Positions 9,630-17,921 of a stretch of 64,000 nucleotides of DNA are shown one piece after another. Positions within the stretch are counted from its first letter, which is position 1. Every line of letters starts with the position of its first letter. A program made the translations under genes and the position numbers. Under the pieces are notes generated by a model. That model was not told the DNA's origin and searched no databases. It saw only the letters and a program-made list of their open reading frames with translations. The stretch is from positions 1-64,000 of the forward strand of contig CAKQGQ010000009.1 in the NCBI GenBank assembly GCA_934233735.1. The letters are read 5' to 3'. The stretch is from an uncultured Clostridia bacterium. GTDB taxonomy: Bacteria > Bacillota > Clostridia > Peptostreptococcales > Anaerovoracaceae.

Positions 9630-10281
9630 CACTGCTCTTCAGCCTCCTCTCCAAAACACCGATTAATTTAGTCAGAATGTACGAAATTGTAAAATAAATA
9701 ATAGCAGCAATTATCAGTGGTTCAAATGCTAACAAGGTATTTCCTCTGATGGTGTCTGTATTGTACATCAAATCGTGAATACCGATAATAGAAAGCATCG
9801 ATGTGTTTTTAGTCACAACAATTAATTCATTGCATAATGCAGGTAAAATATTCTTGATAGCCTGTGGAATAACCAGCAGTCTGGTTGTTGCTGCGTGACT
9901 CAATCCCAAAGATCTTGCCGCTTCAATTTGGCCTTTGTCAACGGACTCAATGCCTGCGCGGACAATTTCTGCCACATAAGCACCACTGTTAATAGCCAGC
10001 GCAGCAATGCCCGCCGTTGAATCGCTTAAATTGATACCAAAACTGAACAGTCCGAAATATACAATATAAATCTGCACCAAGATAGGGGTGCCTCTTACAA
10101 AGTTGATATAGGATACAGCTACGCCTCTAAGTACGCGTAATTTTGATAATTTCATCAATGCCAATGCAATGCCGAGAATAATCCCAAAAATCACAGCAAA
10201 GATTGAAAAGATAATTGTGATTTTTAGACCTTCCACATAGAAAGGCCAATAAGTACTTAAAAAATCAAACTTTAATTCCAT
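9616..10281 (-). CDS. ABC transporter permease, polar-amino-acid (HisM/GlnP) type
   Basis: The membrane subunit of the importer. The 221-residue protein has about five membrane segments and the EAA-type coupling motif in the form [22 protein letters not shown] near residue 130, which contacts the ATPase. Proteins of this size act as homodimers, which fits the presence of only one permease gene. GAGGACATTACG precedes the start. The 106-base gap to the binding-protein gene holds a perfect stem-loop (10325-10345). Confidence 0.93.
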   Translation of the reverse strand: MELKFDFLSTYWPFYVEGLKITIIFSIFAVIFGIILGIALALMKLSKLRVLRGVAVSYINFVRGTPILVQIYIVYFGLFSFGINLSDSTAGIAALAINSGAYVAEIVRAGIESVDKGQIEAARSLGLSHAATTRLLVIPQAIKNILPALCNELIVVTKNTSMLSIIGIHDLMYNTDTIRGNTLLAFEPLIIAAIIYFTISYILTKLIGVLERRLKSSDDRS

Positions 10282-10324
10282 CGTAATGTCCTCTTTTTCT
10301 TTTCAGTCAACGACTTGTAAATAC

Positions 10325-10345
10325 GGAGCCGGTAAAACCGGCTCC
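10325..10345 (-). promoter_or_regulatory. Intercistronic stem-loop between binding-protein and permease genes
   Basis: A perfect 9-bp inverted repeat (GGAGCCGGT/ACCGGCTCC) with a 3-base loop, right after the binding-protein gene. On the minus strand it is not followed by a run of T, so it is more likely an mRNA-stabilising or partially terminating element than a full terminator. Such stems commonly let the binding protein be made in excess over permease and ATPase. Confidence 0.7.
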
Positions 10346-10387
10346 ATAGCATAATACATATACGAACTAGGGTATTTTCCGCTTTGT

Positions 10388-11233
10388 TTACAGATCATCC
10401 ATATCCATCAATGCGATTGCATCATCTTCCCACTTCTGAAGGTCACCGTTTTCCATGACTCTGTCAAGTACAGTATTGATAACTTCAAGCAAGTCTTCAT
10501 TGTTCTCTTTTCTTACAAGTACACAAGAGCCTTCGTCTTCTTCATCTGTCAGCTCATACTGAATGGCAGACATTTCAAGGTTCTCATTAAACTTTGCGTA
10601 CAATAAAGCCGGTACATAGTCCATACATACACCGTCAATTCTGCCGCTCTGCAGTGCTGCTACCAGATCCGGCATCTTACCAAGTACAGAGGTCTTTGCA
10701 TTCGGATAATGCGCCGGGAATGTTTTTTCCTGTACTGCACCTTTCAAAATACCGATTGTCAAGCCCGAAAGATCGCTGTCGGCAGACACACTGTCAATAT
10801 TATCGCTTCTCATTAGAACAGCCTGAACAGATTTATGATATGGCTTTGAGAAAGAAGCATTTTCCGCACGCTCATCTGAATAAGCAAGGCCCGGAAGGAA
10901 ATCAACCTTTCCGGTTTTTAATGCCGGGAGTAATCCGTCAAAGGACATATCAACAACTTCAAATTCTACTCCCAATTCATCGGCGATTGCTTGTCCCAAT
11001 TCAATATCAAATCCAACGATTTGATCTTCACCATCGATTGTCTTATGAAATTCAAACGGTGCATAGGTTGCATTAACGCCCATTACAATTTTTCCCTCTT
11101 TTTTAATTTTGGCCATTGTCTCGCCCATGTCAGTATTCTGTTCTTCACCGCTGCCGGAGCTGCATGCCGCAAGAGAGAATGCCATTACGATTGCTAACAG
11201 TACAACGGCTAATTTGTTTAATTGTCTTTTCAT
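10388..11233 (-). CDS. ABC transporter substrate-binding lipoprotein, family 3 (amino-acid type)
   Basis: The extracellular ligand-binding lipoprotein of the importer. It begins with a lipoprotein signal peptide (hydrophobic stretch and lipobox SLAAC, cysteine at about residue 24), followed by an SBP_bac_3 domain (EGKIVMGVNATYAPFEF, then GKVDFLPGLAYSDERAENA). The arginine in DERA corresponds to the residue that holds the ligand carboxylate in glutamine- and lysine-binding relatives, so the ligand probably has a carboxylate. GGAGGAACAAAAA precedes the start. It follows the third cupin by 17 bases. The actual ligand cannot be read from the sequence. Confidence 0.92.
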   Translation of the reverse strand: MKRQLNKLAVVLLAIVMAFSLAACSSGSGEEQNTDMGETMAKIKKEGKIVMGVNATYAPFEFHKTIDGEDQIVGFDIELGQAIADELGVEFEVVDMSFDGLLPALKTGKVDFLPGLAYSDERAENASFSKPYHKSVQAVLMRSDNIDSVSADSDLSGLTIGILKGAVQEKTFPAHYPNAKTSVLGKMPDLVAALQSGRIDGVCMDYVPALLYAKFNENLEMSAIQYELTDEEDEGSCVLVRKENNEDLLEVINTVLDRVMENGDLQKWEDDAIALMDMDDL

Positions 11234-11250
11234 TTTTTGTTCCTCCTATA

Positions 11251-11994
11251 TTACTCTTCTGATCCTGGGTAACCGTCCCGTCCTACCGGAAATCCTTCCG
11301 AAGCAAATTTAATCCAAAGATAATGGATGCCGGCTTCTCCCACCGGTTTTGCGCTGAAGCTTGCACCCTTTGGCACAAAAATCACATCGCCGTCTTTTGC
11401 CTCATGTTCTTCACCGTTAACGGTATATTTAAAATGGGATCCCGGTAGTACATAATTCCATTGCTGCAAATGTTCCTGCGTGTGTTCACCAACAAAAGCA
11501 CTTTGACCTTCACCATCATTCATGCCGACAAACCATCTGCCGAATGCGGTGTCCAAAACCAATCTGCGGCTTTCAATCGTTGAGCCGAGCTTGCCGGTAT
11601 AATATTCTGTAAAGCGGAAGCACTCGGACTTACCACGCATATTTGGAAGAATGATGTGGTAGTCAATATATTCTTTTTCGTCATAAGCATTCATAACGCC
11701 AATTATGTGTACAAATTTGAGGTCTTTCTCTCCGGCTTCAATCCAAAATTTTTCCTTTTTATAGTTTGGAATGAAAATCGCCTGCTCTTTGATATTCCAT
11801 GCTCTGTTTTTAGTTGCCACATAACCGGTTGCATTGACAAAGAAAAACATCTGCATTCTGTCATCGAGGCCCAAAAGTTCCGGTTCATATCTGCATCCTG
11901 CCTTTAAAGTGCACTCATATAATGTAAGATCCGGATGACTTCCGGCAGCCAGTTCACATCTCGTCAATCCTTCTGTTTTCATCATCTCAGTCAT
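11251..11994 (-). CDS. Bicupin protein C, degenerate at the metal site
   Basis: The third of three paralogous two-domain cupins in this operon (247 residues; the others are at 11995-12735 and 14370-15113). The C-terminal cupin keeps the fold pattern (GEHTQEHLQQWNYV, GDVIFVPKGASFSA). However, where the two paralogues have HTH, E and H metal ligands, this one has HTQ, Q and F. It therefore probably cannot bind the catalytic metal and may act as a binding partner or sensor. GGAGGAATTATAA precedes the start, immediately after cupin B. I do not recognise a characterised function for the family. Confidence 0.85.
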   Translation of the reverse strand: MTEMMKTEGLTRCELAAGSHPDLTLYECTLKAGCRYEPELLGLDDRMQMFFFVNATGYVATKNRAWNIKEQAIFIPNYKKEKFWIEAGEKDLKFVHIIGVMNAYDEKEYIDYHIILPNMRGKSECFRFTEYYTGKLGSTIESRRLVLDTAFGRWFVGMNDGEGQSAFVGEHTQEHLQQWNYVLPGSHFKYTVNGEEHEAKDGDVIFVPKGASFSAKPVGEAGIHYLWIKFASEGFPVGRDGYPGSEE

Positions 11995-12735
11995 TTATAA
12001 TTCCTCCCATGCTCTGTTCAATTCAAACCATACGTAGTTGATAAATCCATCTTTTGTACATTCGGAGCCGTGTGATGTGCCATGTGGTGTAAATGAAACA
12101 TCGCCTTCCCCAACCGGAATCACATTGCCGCCTGCCAAATAATTAAACTCCGATCCGTCAATCATAAAATACCACTGTTCCAATGTCGGATGCGTATGCT
12201 GACCGATAAAGTCAGGACCGGCACCGATATTCCACCCCATCGTGTATCTGCCAAGATGTCTTCCTGCAATAATACTGTGAGAAACGACCTTTGATCCGGA
12301 CTCCTGCGTGAACCTTTCCGTATATTCAATGGATTCTCTAAGTCTTACGAATCTCGGTAAGACATATTGGCAGTTTTTCATTTGGCGATGATCAATTTCA
12401 GTCATTGGCCCGGTAATACGGATAAATTGCATCTCTTCTTCTGCCGCAATAAGGGTTACTTTTTCGCGATCGAAATCCGGAATGAAAACAGCTTGGTCAT
12501 CAATTGAGTATATTTTGTGACCGCTTTTTAAAACACCACTCTTGGTCGTAAAAAACAACAGCTGCATCTTATCGTTTTCGCCGTAAACCTCCAGTTCCTT
12601 CTCCACGCCTGCCTGCAGTCTGCACTTGCAGATGCGGATGCCCGGACAAGTGTTCGCAAGAATTTCTGTCTCGGCATAGCCATCTTTATATTCAAACAGA
12701 ATCTCACTTGCTTTTACAATTTTAATTTCCTGCAT
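11995..12735 (-). CDS. Bicupin protein B, intact metal site
   Basis: A 246-residue protein of two cupin domains. The N-terminal one is degenerate. The C-terminal one has the classic motifs, GQHTHPTLEQWYF followed by GDVSFTPHGTSHG, giving a His-His-Glu-His metal site. It is close to cupin A along its whole length. Cupins near uronate genes are often sugar-acid isomerases or hydrolases (KduI, IolB, KdgF), but this length and motif arrangement does not match any of them clearly, so no reaction is assigned. The start at 12735 has AAAGGA in front; an ATG at 12753 overlaps the upstream stop as ATGA and is the alternative. Confidence 0.88.
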   Translation of the reverse strand: MQEIKIVKASEILFEYKDGYAETEILANTCPGIRICKCRLQAGVEKELEVYGENDKMQLLFFTTKSGVLKSGHKIYSIDDQAVFIPDFDREKVTLIAAEEEMQFIRITGPMTEIDHRQMKNCQYVLPRFVRLRESIEYTERFTQESGSKVVSHSIIAGRHLGRYTMGWNIGAGPDFIGQHTHPTLEQWYFMIDGSEFNYLAGGNVIPVGEGDVSFTPHGTSHGSECTKDGFINYVWFELNRAWEEL

Positions 12736-12749
12736 AATCGTTTCCTTTC

Positions 12750-13580
12750 TCATAGATATTTTGATAGCATTTTCATATTTTGCAAATCACAGGCCGCAGG
12801 ATCTTCATAATACTTGCGCGCCGTAATTTCTAACCCTAATATTCCCTGATACTTGTTTCTTTGCAAAGTTTCCAGCCAAGCTTGGAGTGGCTGTGTGCCA
12901 TCACCCCACGCAAGATGACCGTACGGCGTCCCATCAATGAAATGGGTGTTCACAATCTGATCCCCAAAAGTTTGAAACCATTCTTCTGGCGTTTCTCCGG
13001 CTACTCCCATTGCTGTGGTATCAATCATAATTTTAAGTGACGGATGTCGAATTTCCTCAAACATGCGCCGTGTATTTGCTAAGTTCCAGCATAGCTGCGA
13101 TTCTGCTCTTCGCAGCGACTCCATGGTCAAGACAACACCTTCTTTAGCAGCTGCTTCGCAAAGAGAAGCAATCATATCTTTGGAGCGTTCCCACGCCGAC
13201 TCGAAGCTTTCGTCAAAGTATCCCCATCCGGAATTCATAACCATCATCTTGCTCCCAAGCTCTGCCGTTGCACGAATGCCGTTCAGATAGTAATGATATA
13301 CCCGATCTCTTTGTGTCTTTGGCTGCATCCCCATTTGATAGCCGTAAGTGCCGCTTGATGCTGTAAAACATCGAATTGTCTGCCCATGCCTTTGCGCTGC
13401 TTTCCGAATCTGCCTGCAGTCACTAAAATGTTGATAATCCAGATAAAAATGCGGTGCACCGCCCCACAATGCCACAGTTTCAAATCCGGCTTTTTCCATG
13501 GATGTAAAGAAATATTCCAAAGAGTAGTTGTAATAATGGCAGTTCATTCCTGCAATTTGTTCATGTTTAATCAACCCCAT
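12750..13580 (-). CDS. Sugar phosphate isomerase/epimerase-like TIM barrel, intact metal site
   Basis: A 276-residue protein of the xylose isomerase-like/AP endonuclease 2 TIM-barrel superfamily, whose members isomerise or epimerise sugars, inositols and ketoses using a divalent metal. The expected metal ligands are present in order: Glu in LTMESLRR, Asp in IMIDTTAM, His in NTHFIDG and Glu in LGLEITARK. The neighbouring gene (13567-14373) is a paralogue that lacks most of them. GGAGGCAGTTT precedes the start, which overlaps the upstream gene by 14 bases. Its position suggests it acts on an unusual uronate or its derivative; the substrate is unknown. Confidence 0.87.
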   Translation of the reverse strand: MGLIKHEQIAGMNCHYYNYSLEYFFTSMEKAGFETVALWGGAPHFYLDYQHFSDCRQIRKAAQRHGQTIRCFTASSGTYGYQMGMQPKTQRDRVYHYYLNGIRATAELGSKMMVMNSGWGYFDESFESAWERSKDMIASLCEAAAKEGVVLTMESLRRAESQLCWNLANTRRMFEEIRHPSLKIMIDTTAMGVAGETPEEWFQTFGDQIVNTHFIDGTPYGHLAWGDGTQPLQAWLETLQRNKYQGILGLEITARKYYEDPAACDLQNMKMLSKYL

Positions 13581-14373
13581 AAACTGCCTCCTTCAACATT
13601 CTATCGAATACATAAGGCTGCTCCAAATAGCAATCATCCTGGAAGGAAAAAATGATTCGCCTGCTCAGCCATGCTGTTCCATTAAGCTGTGGGTACATTT
13701 TTCGGAAGCTTTCGATAGAAGAGAATCTCAAGTAGCGAATTCTGTCTCCAAAAGCCTTCTCCCAATCAGCAAGTGTCTCCCCTGCATCTTCCAATGCATC
13801 GACATTCACACCAAATCGCAGTACCGGACTATCTATTTCTGTATCCAGTCTCTGTATTTGTGCCAAATTACAGATAAATCCTTCATAGCGTGGACTTTCT
13901 GCTTCCAAGGTGAGTAAAACTCGTTTTTCTTCGGCATAAACAGCCAAATGCTGAAGGTTTTGCCTAAGACTTGCGAAGATTTTTTCCTGGTCGAAATCCC
14001 GAAAGGCTCCTGTCAAATTGGTGTTAACGCTTTCTGCTCCTATTTGTGACGCATAACGAATCACATTCCGGTACGTCTGCAGGCTGCTTTGATTCCATGC
14101 CGCATCAAGACTGCAGAGATGATAGCGAAACGAAATTGTTTCCGGATGCACATCTGTAATTCGGACATTATGCTTTGACGCCAGCAATGGGATTTGCGCA
14201 AAATCGTCAATCACATTACTATCTATGAAGATATGAGGTGTCCCAAGGTATAATTCTGCTTCTCCCCATCCGTTTTCCTGCATATGTGTAAAAAAACAGT
14301 CGGCGTCGTAATAAAAATAGTGTACATTGCTGCACAGTATTTTTCCGCTCTTCAGCGCCAGAAGCCCACTCAT
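13567..14373 (-). CDS. TIM-barrel epimerase-like protein with degraded metal site
   Basis: A paralogue of the next gene (12750-13580), 268 residues. Aligning the two, Glu in LTLEAES is kept, but the Asp ligand becomes Asn (FGVNVDAL), the His becomes Arg (YLRFSS) and the final Glu becomes Gln (FSFQDD). It is probably a pseudoenzyme, possibly forming a heteromer with its intact paralogue. The start at 14373 overlaps the stop of cupin A as ATGA, indicating coupled translation; the upstream in-frame ATG at 14388 lies inside cupin A. Function unknown. Confidence 0.83.
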   Translation of the reverse strand: MSGLLALKSGKILCSNVHYFYYDADCFFTHMQENGWGEAELYLGTPHIFIDSNVIDDFAQIPLLASKHNVRITDVHPETISFRYHLCSLDAAWNQSSLQTYRNVIRYASQIGAESVNTNLTGAFRDFDQEKIFASLRQNLQHLAVYAEEKRVLLTLEAESPRYEGFICNLAQIQRLDTEIDSPVLRFGVNVDALEDAGETLADWEKAFGDRIRYLRFSSIESFRKMYPQLNGTAWLSRRIIFSFQDDCYLEQPYVFDRMLKEAVYGVD

Positions 14374-15113
14374 GCGATGCCATCCCATGCCCGGTTAAGC
14401 TCAAACCAGATATAATGAATGAAGCCATCCTCTTTGCAAGTGGAGCCATGTGATGTTCCATGTGGGGTAAATGATACATCTCCTTCTTGTACCTCAATTG
14501 CTGTATCTCCGGCATCATAAGTGAAGTTTGCTCCATCCAGCATAAAATACCACTGTTCCAGTGTCGGATGTGTATGCTGTCCTACAAAATCAGGACCCTT
14601 GCCTATAACCCATCCCATCGTATATCTTCCAAGATGTCTGCCTGCAATAACGCTGTGCTGTTTTACCTTTGCCCCTGATTCCTGTGTAAACCGTTCGGTA
14701 TACTGAATAACCTGACTAAATTTCACAAAACGAGGCAGTACATACTGACAGTGCTGCATCTGTCTGCGATCCGTCTCATTCATTGGACCTACTATGTGAA
14801 TAAATTCCAAATCCAGTTCTCCGGCGGTTACGCATATTTCTTCACGGTCAAAATCCGGAATAAAGACACATTTCTCATCCATCACAAATATCTTTTTCCC
14901 TGATCTGATCATGCCGTCTCCGCCCGTAAATGCAAAAATCTGCATCTTGTCTTCTCTGCTATACACTTCAAATTTTCTGCTTTCTCCGGCTTTCAAAACG
15001 CACATTTCCAATGTGACCTCCGGACAGGTTTCTTCCAAAATTCTTTCCGCGGAAAAACCATCAATAAAATTCCGATGTAAATTTTCCTTTTTAAAAATAG
15101 ATATCTGACTCAT
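14370..15113 (-). CDS. Bicupin protein A, intact metal site
   Basis: The first structural gene after the LacI regulator, 247 residues, and a close paralogue of cupin B. The C-terminal cupin carries GQHTHPTLEQWYF and GDVSFTPHGTSHG, giving a complete metal site; the N-terminal cupin is degenerate. The start at 15113 is preferred because GGAGGGG sits five bases upstream; the ATG at 15125 is an in-frame alternative. No characterised family is recognised. Two near-identical intact copies in one operon suggest either two related substrates or a heteromeric complex. Confidence 0.87.
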   Translation of the reverse strand: MSQISIFKKENLHRNFIDGFSAERILEETCPEVTLEMCVLKAGESRKFEVYSREDKMQIFAFTGGDGMIRSGKKIFVMDEKCVFIPDFDREEICVTAGELDLEFIHIVGPMNETDRRQMQHCQYVLPRFVKFSQVIQYTERFTQESGAKVKQHSVIAGRHLGRYTMGWVIGKGPDFVGQHTHPTLEQWYFMLDGANFTYDAGDTAIEVQEGDVSFTPHGTSHGSTCKEDGFIHYIWFELNRAWDGIA

Positions 15114-15136
15114 TTTCCCCTCCAAACTATTCTTTT

Positions 15137-16183
15137 TTACATTGTATCTGTAAATTTTGTAGTTTCTCTTTCAATAAAATCCGCAGACAGCACCGTTTTA
15201 TTTACCGCATCTTGTCCGTCCAATACTCGCATCAAGGTTGAAACGGTACTGATGCACAGCATTTCACATTTATTATCGATGGATGACATTTCGGGACTGC
15301 AGGAAATCGAAAGTACGGAATTGTTGCACCCTATAACCGCAAGTTCTTTCGGCACCTGCAATTGGTGTTTCTGCGCATACTTCAACGCTGCCAATGCAAG
15401 TTCATCATCTGTCGCCAACACTGCATCATATAAAATGTTTTGGGTTGAAAGATTTTCCAAATCTTTGCGTATTTTCTCGATTTTACCGTCGCTTTGAAAT
15501 GTTAACTCGGTTCGAAATTCCAATTCATTATGCTTCAGTGCATCTTTATATCCTGCGAATTTCGCGCGAGCACTTGATGTTTCTTCCCTGTATAAAAACA
15601 AAATATTTTGTCTCCCGGAACGAATCAAATATTCCGTAGCTTCGTAAAACGCACCATAATCATCAGATAAATTACAGTAAATATTTTCACCTTTTAGATA
15701 CCCGTTTACCATTACCACCGGGAGTCTGCAAGAGGCATCTATAATGTACTTGTTTTTTTTCTCTTCCTTTTCAACATAGTGTGAGCCGACTAAAATCACA
15801 GCATCTACACGTCGTGCCTCCATTGCCTTCATACAAGCCTGCTTCTGCTGCAGTTCATATCCGGTACAATTTAAAATCGTATCAAACCCATGCTGCCGCA
15901 GTTCTCTTTCTAAGAAGGATACTGCATTTGCCAGGTACAGATCCGCAACATCAGCGCAGAGTATCCCGATTGTTTTCATGGTTCCGGTTCCAAGTCCCCT
16001 TGCGAAAACATTCGGTTCGTATCCGCAGGTCGTAATAATTTCCAAAACTTTTTCTTTCGTCGCCGGGCTGACTTTTCTGCTTCCGTTCAAAACACGTGAT
16101 ACCGTGGCAATGGAAACGCCGGCTTTCTCCGAGATATCATAAATCGTCAGGGTATTTTGTTGTAGCTTTTCTTTCTCTTTCAT
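15137..16183 (-). CDS. LacI-family transcriptional regulator of the uronate genes
   Basis: A 348-residue repressor-type protein. Residues 12-60 form the LacI HTH (TIYDISEKAGVSIATVSRVLNGS) and the rest a periplasmic-binding-protein-like effector domain. It heads the minus-strand run and is divergent from uxaB. Palindromes matching the LacI type (TGTAANCGCTTNCA) lie between its own ribosome binding site and start codon (16183-16196) and at the uxaB transcription start (16349-16362), so it most likely represses both transcription units and itself. The inducer is presumably a uronate or a pathway intermediate, which cannot be told from sequence. Confidence 0.92.
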   Translation of the reverse strand: MKEKEKLQQNTLTIYDISEKAGVSIATVSRVLNGSRKVSPATKEKVLEIITTCGYEPNVFARGLGTGTMKTIGILCADVADLYLANAVSFLERELRQHGFDTILNCTGYELQQKQACMKAMEARRVDAVILVGSHYVEKEEKKNKYIIDASCRLPVVMVNGYLKGENIYCNLSDDYGAFYEATEYLIRSGRQNILFLYREETSSARAKFAGYKDALKHNELEFRTELTFQSDGKIEKIRKDLENLSTQNILYDAVLATDDELALAALKYAQKHQLQVPKELAVIGCNNSVLSISCSPEMSSIDNKCEMLCISTVSTLMRVLDGQDAVNKTVLSADFIERETTKFTDTM

Positions 16184-16196
16184 GTAAGCGCTTTCA
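16183..16196. promoter_or_regulatory. LacI-type operator (also fits cre) at the regulator's own start
   Basis: TGTAAGCGCTTTCA, a palindrome around a central CG. It lies between the GGAG ribosome binding site and the ATG of the lacI-type gene, and about 10-20 bases downstream of that gene's predicted transcription start. It fits both a LacI-family operator and the CcpA cre consensus TGWAANCGNTNWCA, so it may serve autoregulation, carbon catabolite control or both. Confidence 0.8.
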
Positions 16197-16212
16197 CTCC
16201 TTTGTTAGGCAC

Positions 16213-16241
16213 ATTATATACCCTTGATATATTTCTGTCAA
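16213..16241 (-). promoter_or_regulatory. Promoter of the lacI/cupin/uronate operon
   Basis: Minus strand TTGACA (16236-16241), 17-base spacer, TATAAT (16213-16218): a perfect sigma-A match. It is the only strong promoter I see for the run of 16 genes ending at gap, with the operator at 16183-16196 just downstream. Confidence 0.9.
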
Positions 16242-16311
16242 GCGCAAAACTCGGATTTTTTAGATATTTTTCTGTATACATTGCCCCTCCGCTACATTAG
16301 CCGAAAATCGC

Positions 16312-16340
16312 TTGACATGTTTATAACATAAGTATATACT
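16312..16340 (+). promoter_or_regulatory. Promoter of uxaB-uxaA
   Basis: Plus strand TTGACA (16312-16317), 17-base spacer, TATACT (16335-16340). The predicted start near 16347 abuts the operator at 16349-16362. Confidence 0.88.
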
Positions 16341-16348
16341 GTTTTCAA

Positions 16349-16362
16349 TGTAATCGCTTACA
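16349..16362. promoter_or_regulatory. LacI-type operator (also fits cre) at the uxaB transcription start
   Basis: TGTAATCGCTTACA, a palindrome with a central CG and one symmetrical mismatch, starting nine bases after the -10 box. A repressor bound here would block initiation. It fits the cre consensus as well. Confidence 0.82.
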
Positions 16363-16427
16363 TTCATAGGCATACATATTTTACTGTCGCTTCAGTTTAT
16401 ATTATCTGTTAAAAAGAGGTACAAAGC

Positions 16428-17921
16428 ATGAAAAATACTCAACTTTTATCTACAGAAATCCACCCGAAGCCTCTGCGTCCGGTTAAAATCGTGCAGTTCG
16501 GAGAGGGTAACTTTTTAAGGGCATTCGCAGACTATTTTGTACAGCTTGCTAATGACAATGCGGATTACAACGGTGATATCGTTGTTGTCAAGCCTACAAA
16601 CAGGGGCGGCACCGATTTGTTTGACGCACAGCAGAATTTATACAATGTTGTCATTCGCGGTCTGAAGGAAGGCAGGAAAATCGAAGAAATCCGCTTGGTC
16701 GATTCTGTCGTGGATGTTATAAATCCTTACGCGGATTTTGAGAATTATCTTTCCCTTGCGCGCTGCCCTGATCTGGAATGCATTATTTCCAATACGACAG
16801 AAGCCGGCATTGCGTATGATGAAAAGGATAATTCAGAAGATGCTCCTGCGTCAACTTTTCCGGGAAAGCTCACGCAATTTCTATATGAAAGATTTCGCAG
16901 TTTTGGTGGCAGCCACGCTTCCGGTCTTCACATTCTCCCATGTGAACTAATCGATAACAACGCGGATGTCTTAAAAAGCTGTGTCTTGCGATATGCGAAG
17001 CAGTGGCAGCTCCCTGATGCGTTCAGTCAATGGATGGAATCATCCTGCGTTTTTCACAACACGCTCGTTGACCGCATCGTCAGCGGTTTCCCACGAAGCG
17101 AATCCGCGGGGTATTTCGAGCGTTTGGGATATGAAGATCGTCTGCTTACGGTCGCTGAGCCGTTCGCGCTGTGGGTAATCGAAGCCGACGAGAACGCCAT
17201 CTCCCGGGCGTGGGCAAACGGCAGAAATGCTGCTGATCTTCCGATTCTTATCGTAAAAAGCGTAAAACCATACAAAGAACGCAAGGTTCGAATTTTGAAC
17301 GGTGCGCATACTGCATTTGCCATGCTTGCATGGCTCTGCGGTTTCGATTATGTGCGTGAAGCTATGGCAGACCCTCATATTAAGAATTATGTTACACGGC
17401 TGCTCGGTCAAGAGGTCGTTCCATATCTGTCGCTTCCTGCTGAGGAATTAAACGAATTTTGCAGGCAGGTGATCGAACGCTTTCAAAACCCGTTCATGAA
17501 TCATGCGCTTCTTTCCATCGCATTAAATTCGGTTTCGAAGTGGAAGGCGCGATGTCTGCCGTCATTGCTTGCGTACTGCCGGCATAATAAGACCTGCCCG
17601 CCTTGTTTGACTTTTTCATTGGCGGCTTTACTGAAGTTTTATCGCACAGCTTCCCGTGCGAGTGACGGGCAGACGCCCGAACTTCATGATACTGATGCCG
17701 TACTCGGTTTCTTCTCTGAATACAGTGAGAGTTCCAATTTTGTCCTGGCATCTGCTTACCTGAGCAAAACCGAATTTCACGGCATGGATTTAAATATAAT
17801 TCCGACCTTGACCGAGCGTGTAGTCCATTTTCTCGATTTGATGGATTGTTATGGTGTATCAGAAGCATTTTGCATTTTTTTAGGAGGGCTGTCGGATGAA
17901 AGCATATCTGAAAATAAATGA
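16428..17921 (+). CDS. uxaB: Tagaturonate reductase
   Basis: Reduces D-tagaturonate to D-altronate with NADH, the second step of galacturonate breakdown. The 497-residue protein belongs to the mannitol dehydrogenase family: KIVQFGEGNFLRAF near residue 20 is the nucleotide-binding start, and KERKVRILNGAHTA near residue 285 is the conserved catalytic region of UxaB. AAGAGG precedes the start. It overlaps uxaA by 26 bases. It is distinct from UxuB at 3364-4986, so the cell encodes both reductases. Confidence 0.93.
   Translation: MKNTQLLSTEIHPKPLRPVKIVQFGEGNFLRAFADYFVQLANDNADYNGDIVVVKPTNRGGTDLFDAQQNLYNVVIRGLKEGRKIEEIRLVDSVVDVINPYADFENYLSLARCPDLECIISNTTEAGIAYDEKDNSEDAPASTFPGKLTQFLYERFRSFGGSHASGLHILPCELIDNNADVLKSCVLRYAKQWQLPDAFSQWMESSCVFHNTLVDRIVSGFPRSESAGYFERLGYEDRLLTVAEPFALWVIEADENAISRAWANGRNAADLPILIVKSVKPYKERKVRILNGAHTAFAMLAWLCGFDYVREAMADPHIKNYVTRLLGQEVVPYLSLPAEELNEFCRQVIERFQNPFMNHALLSIALNSVSKWKARCLPSLLAYCRHNKTCPPCLTFSLAALLKFYRTASRASDGQTPELHDTDAVLGFFSEYSESSNFVLASAYLSKTEFHGMDLNIIPTLTERVVHFLDLMDCYGVSEAFCIFLGGLSDESISENK

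Noticed and set aside
10325..10345. Full transcription terminator within the ABC operon
   Set aside because: The stem is strong but is followed by GTATTTACA rather than a T run, and the genes on both sides form one importer.
16183..16362. Calling the two palindromes cre sites only
   Set aside because: They match cre, but their position beside a LacI-family gene and at both divergent starts makes the local regulator at least as likely; both options are kept.
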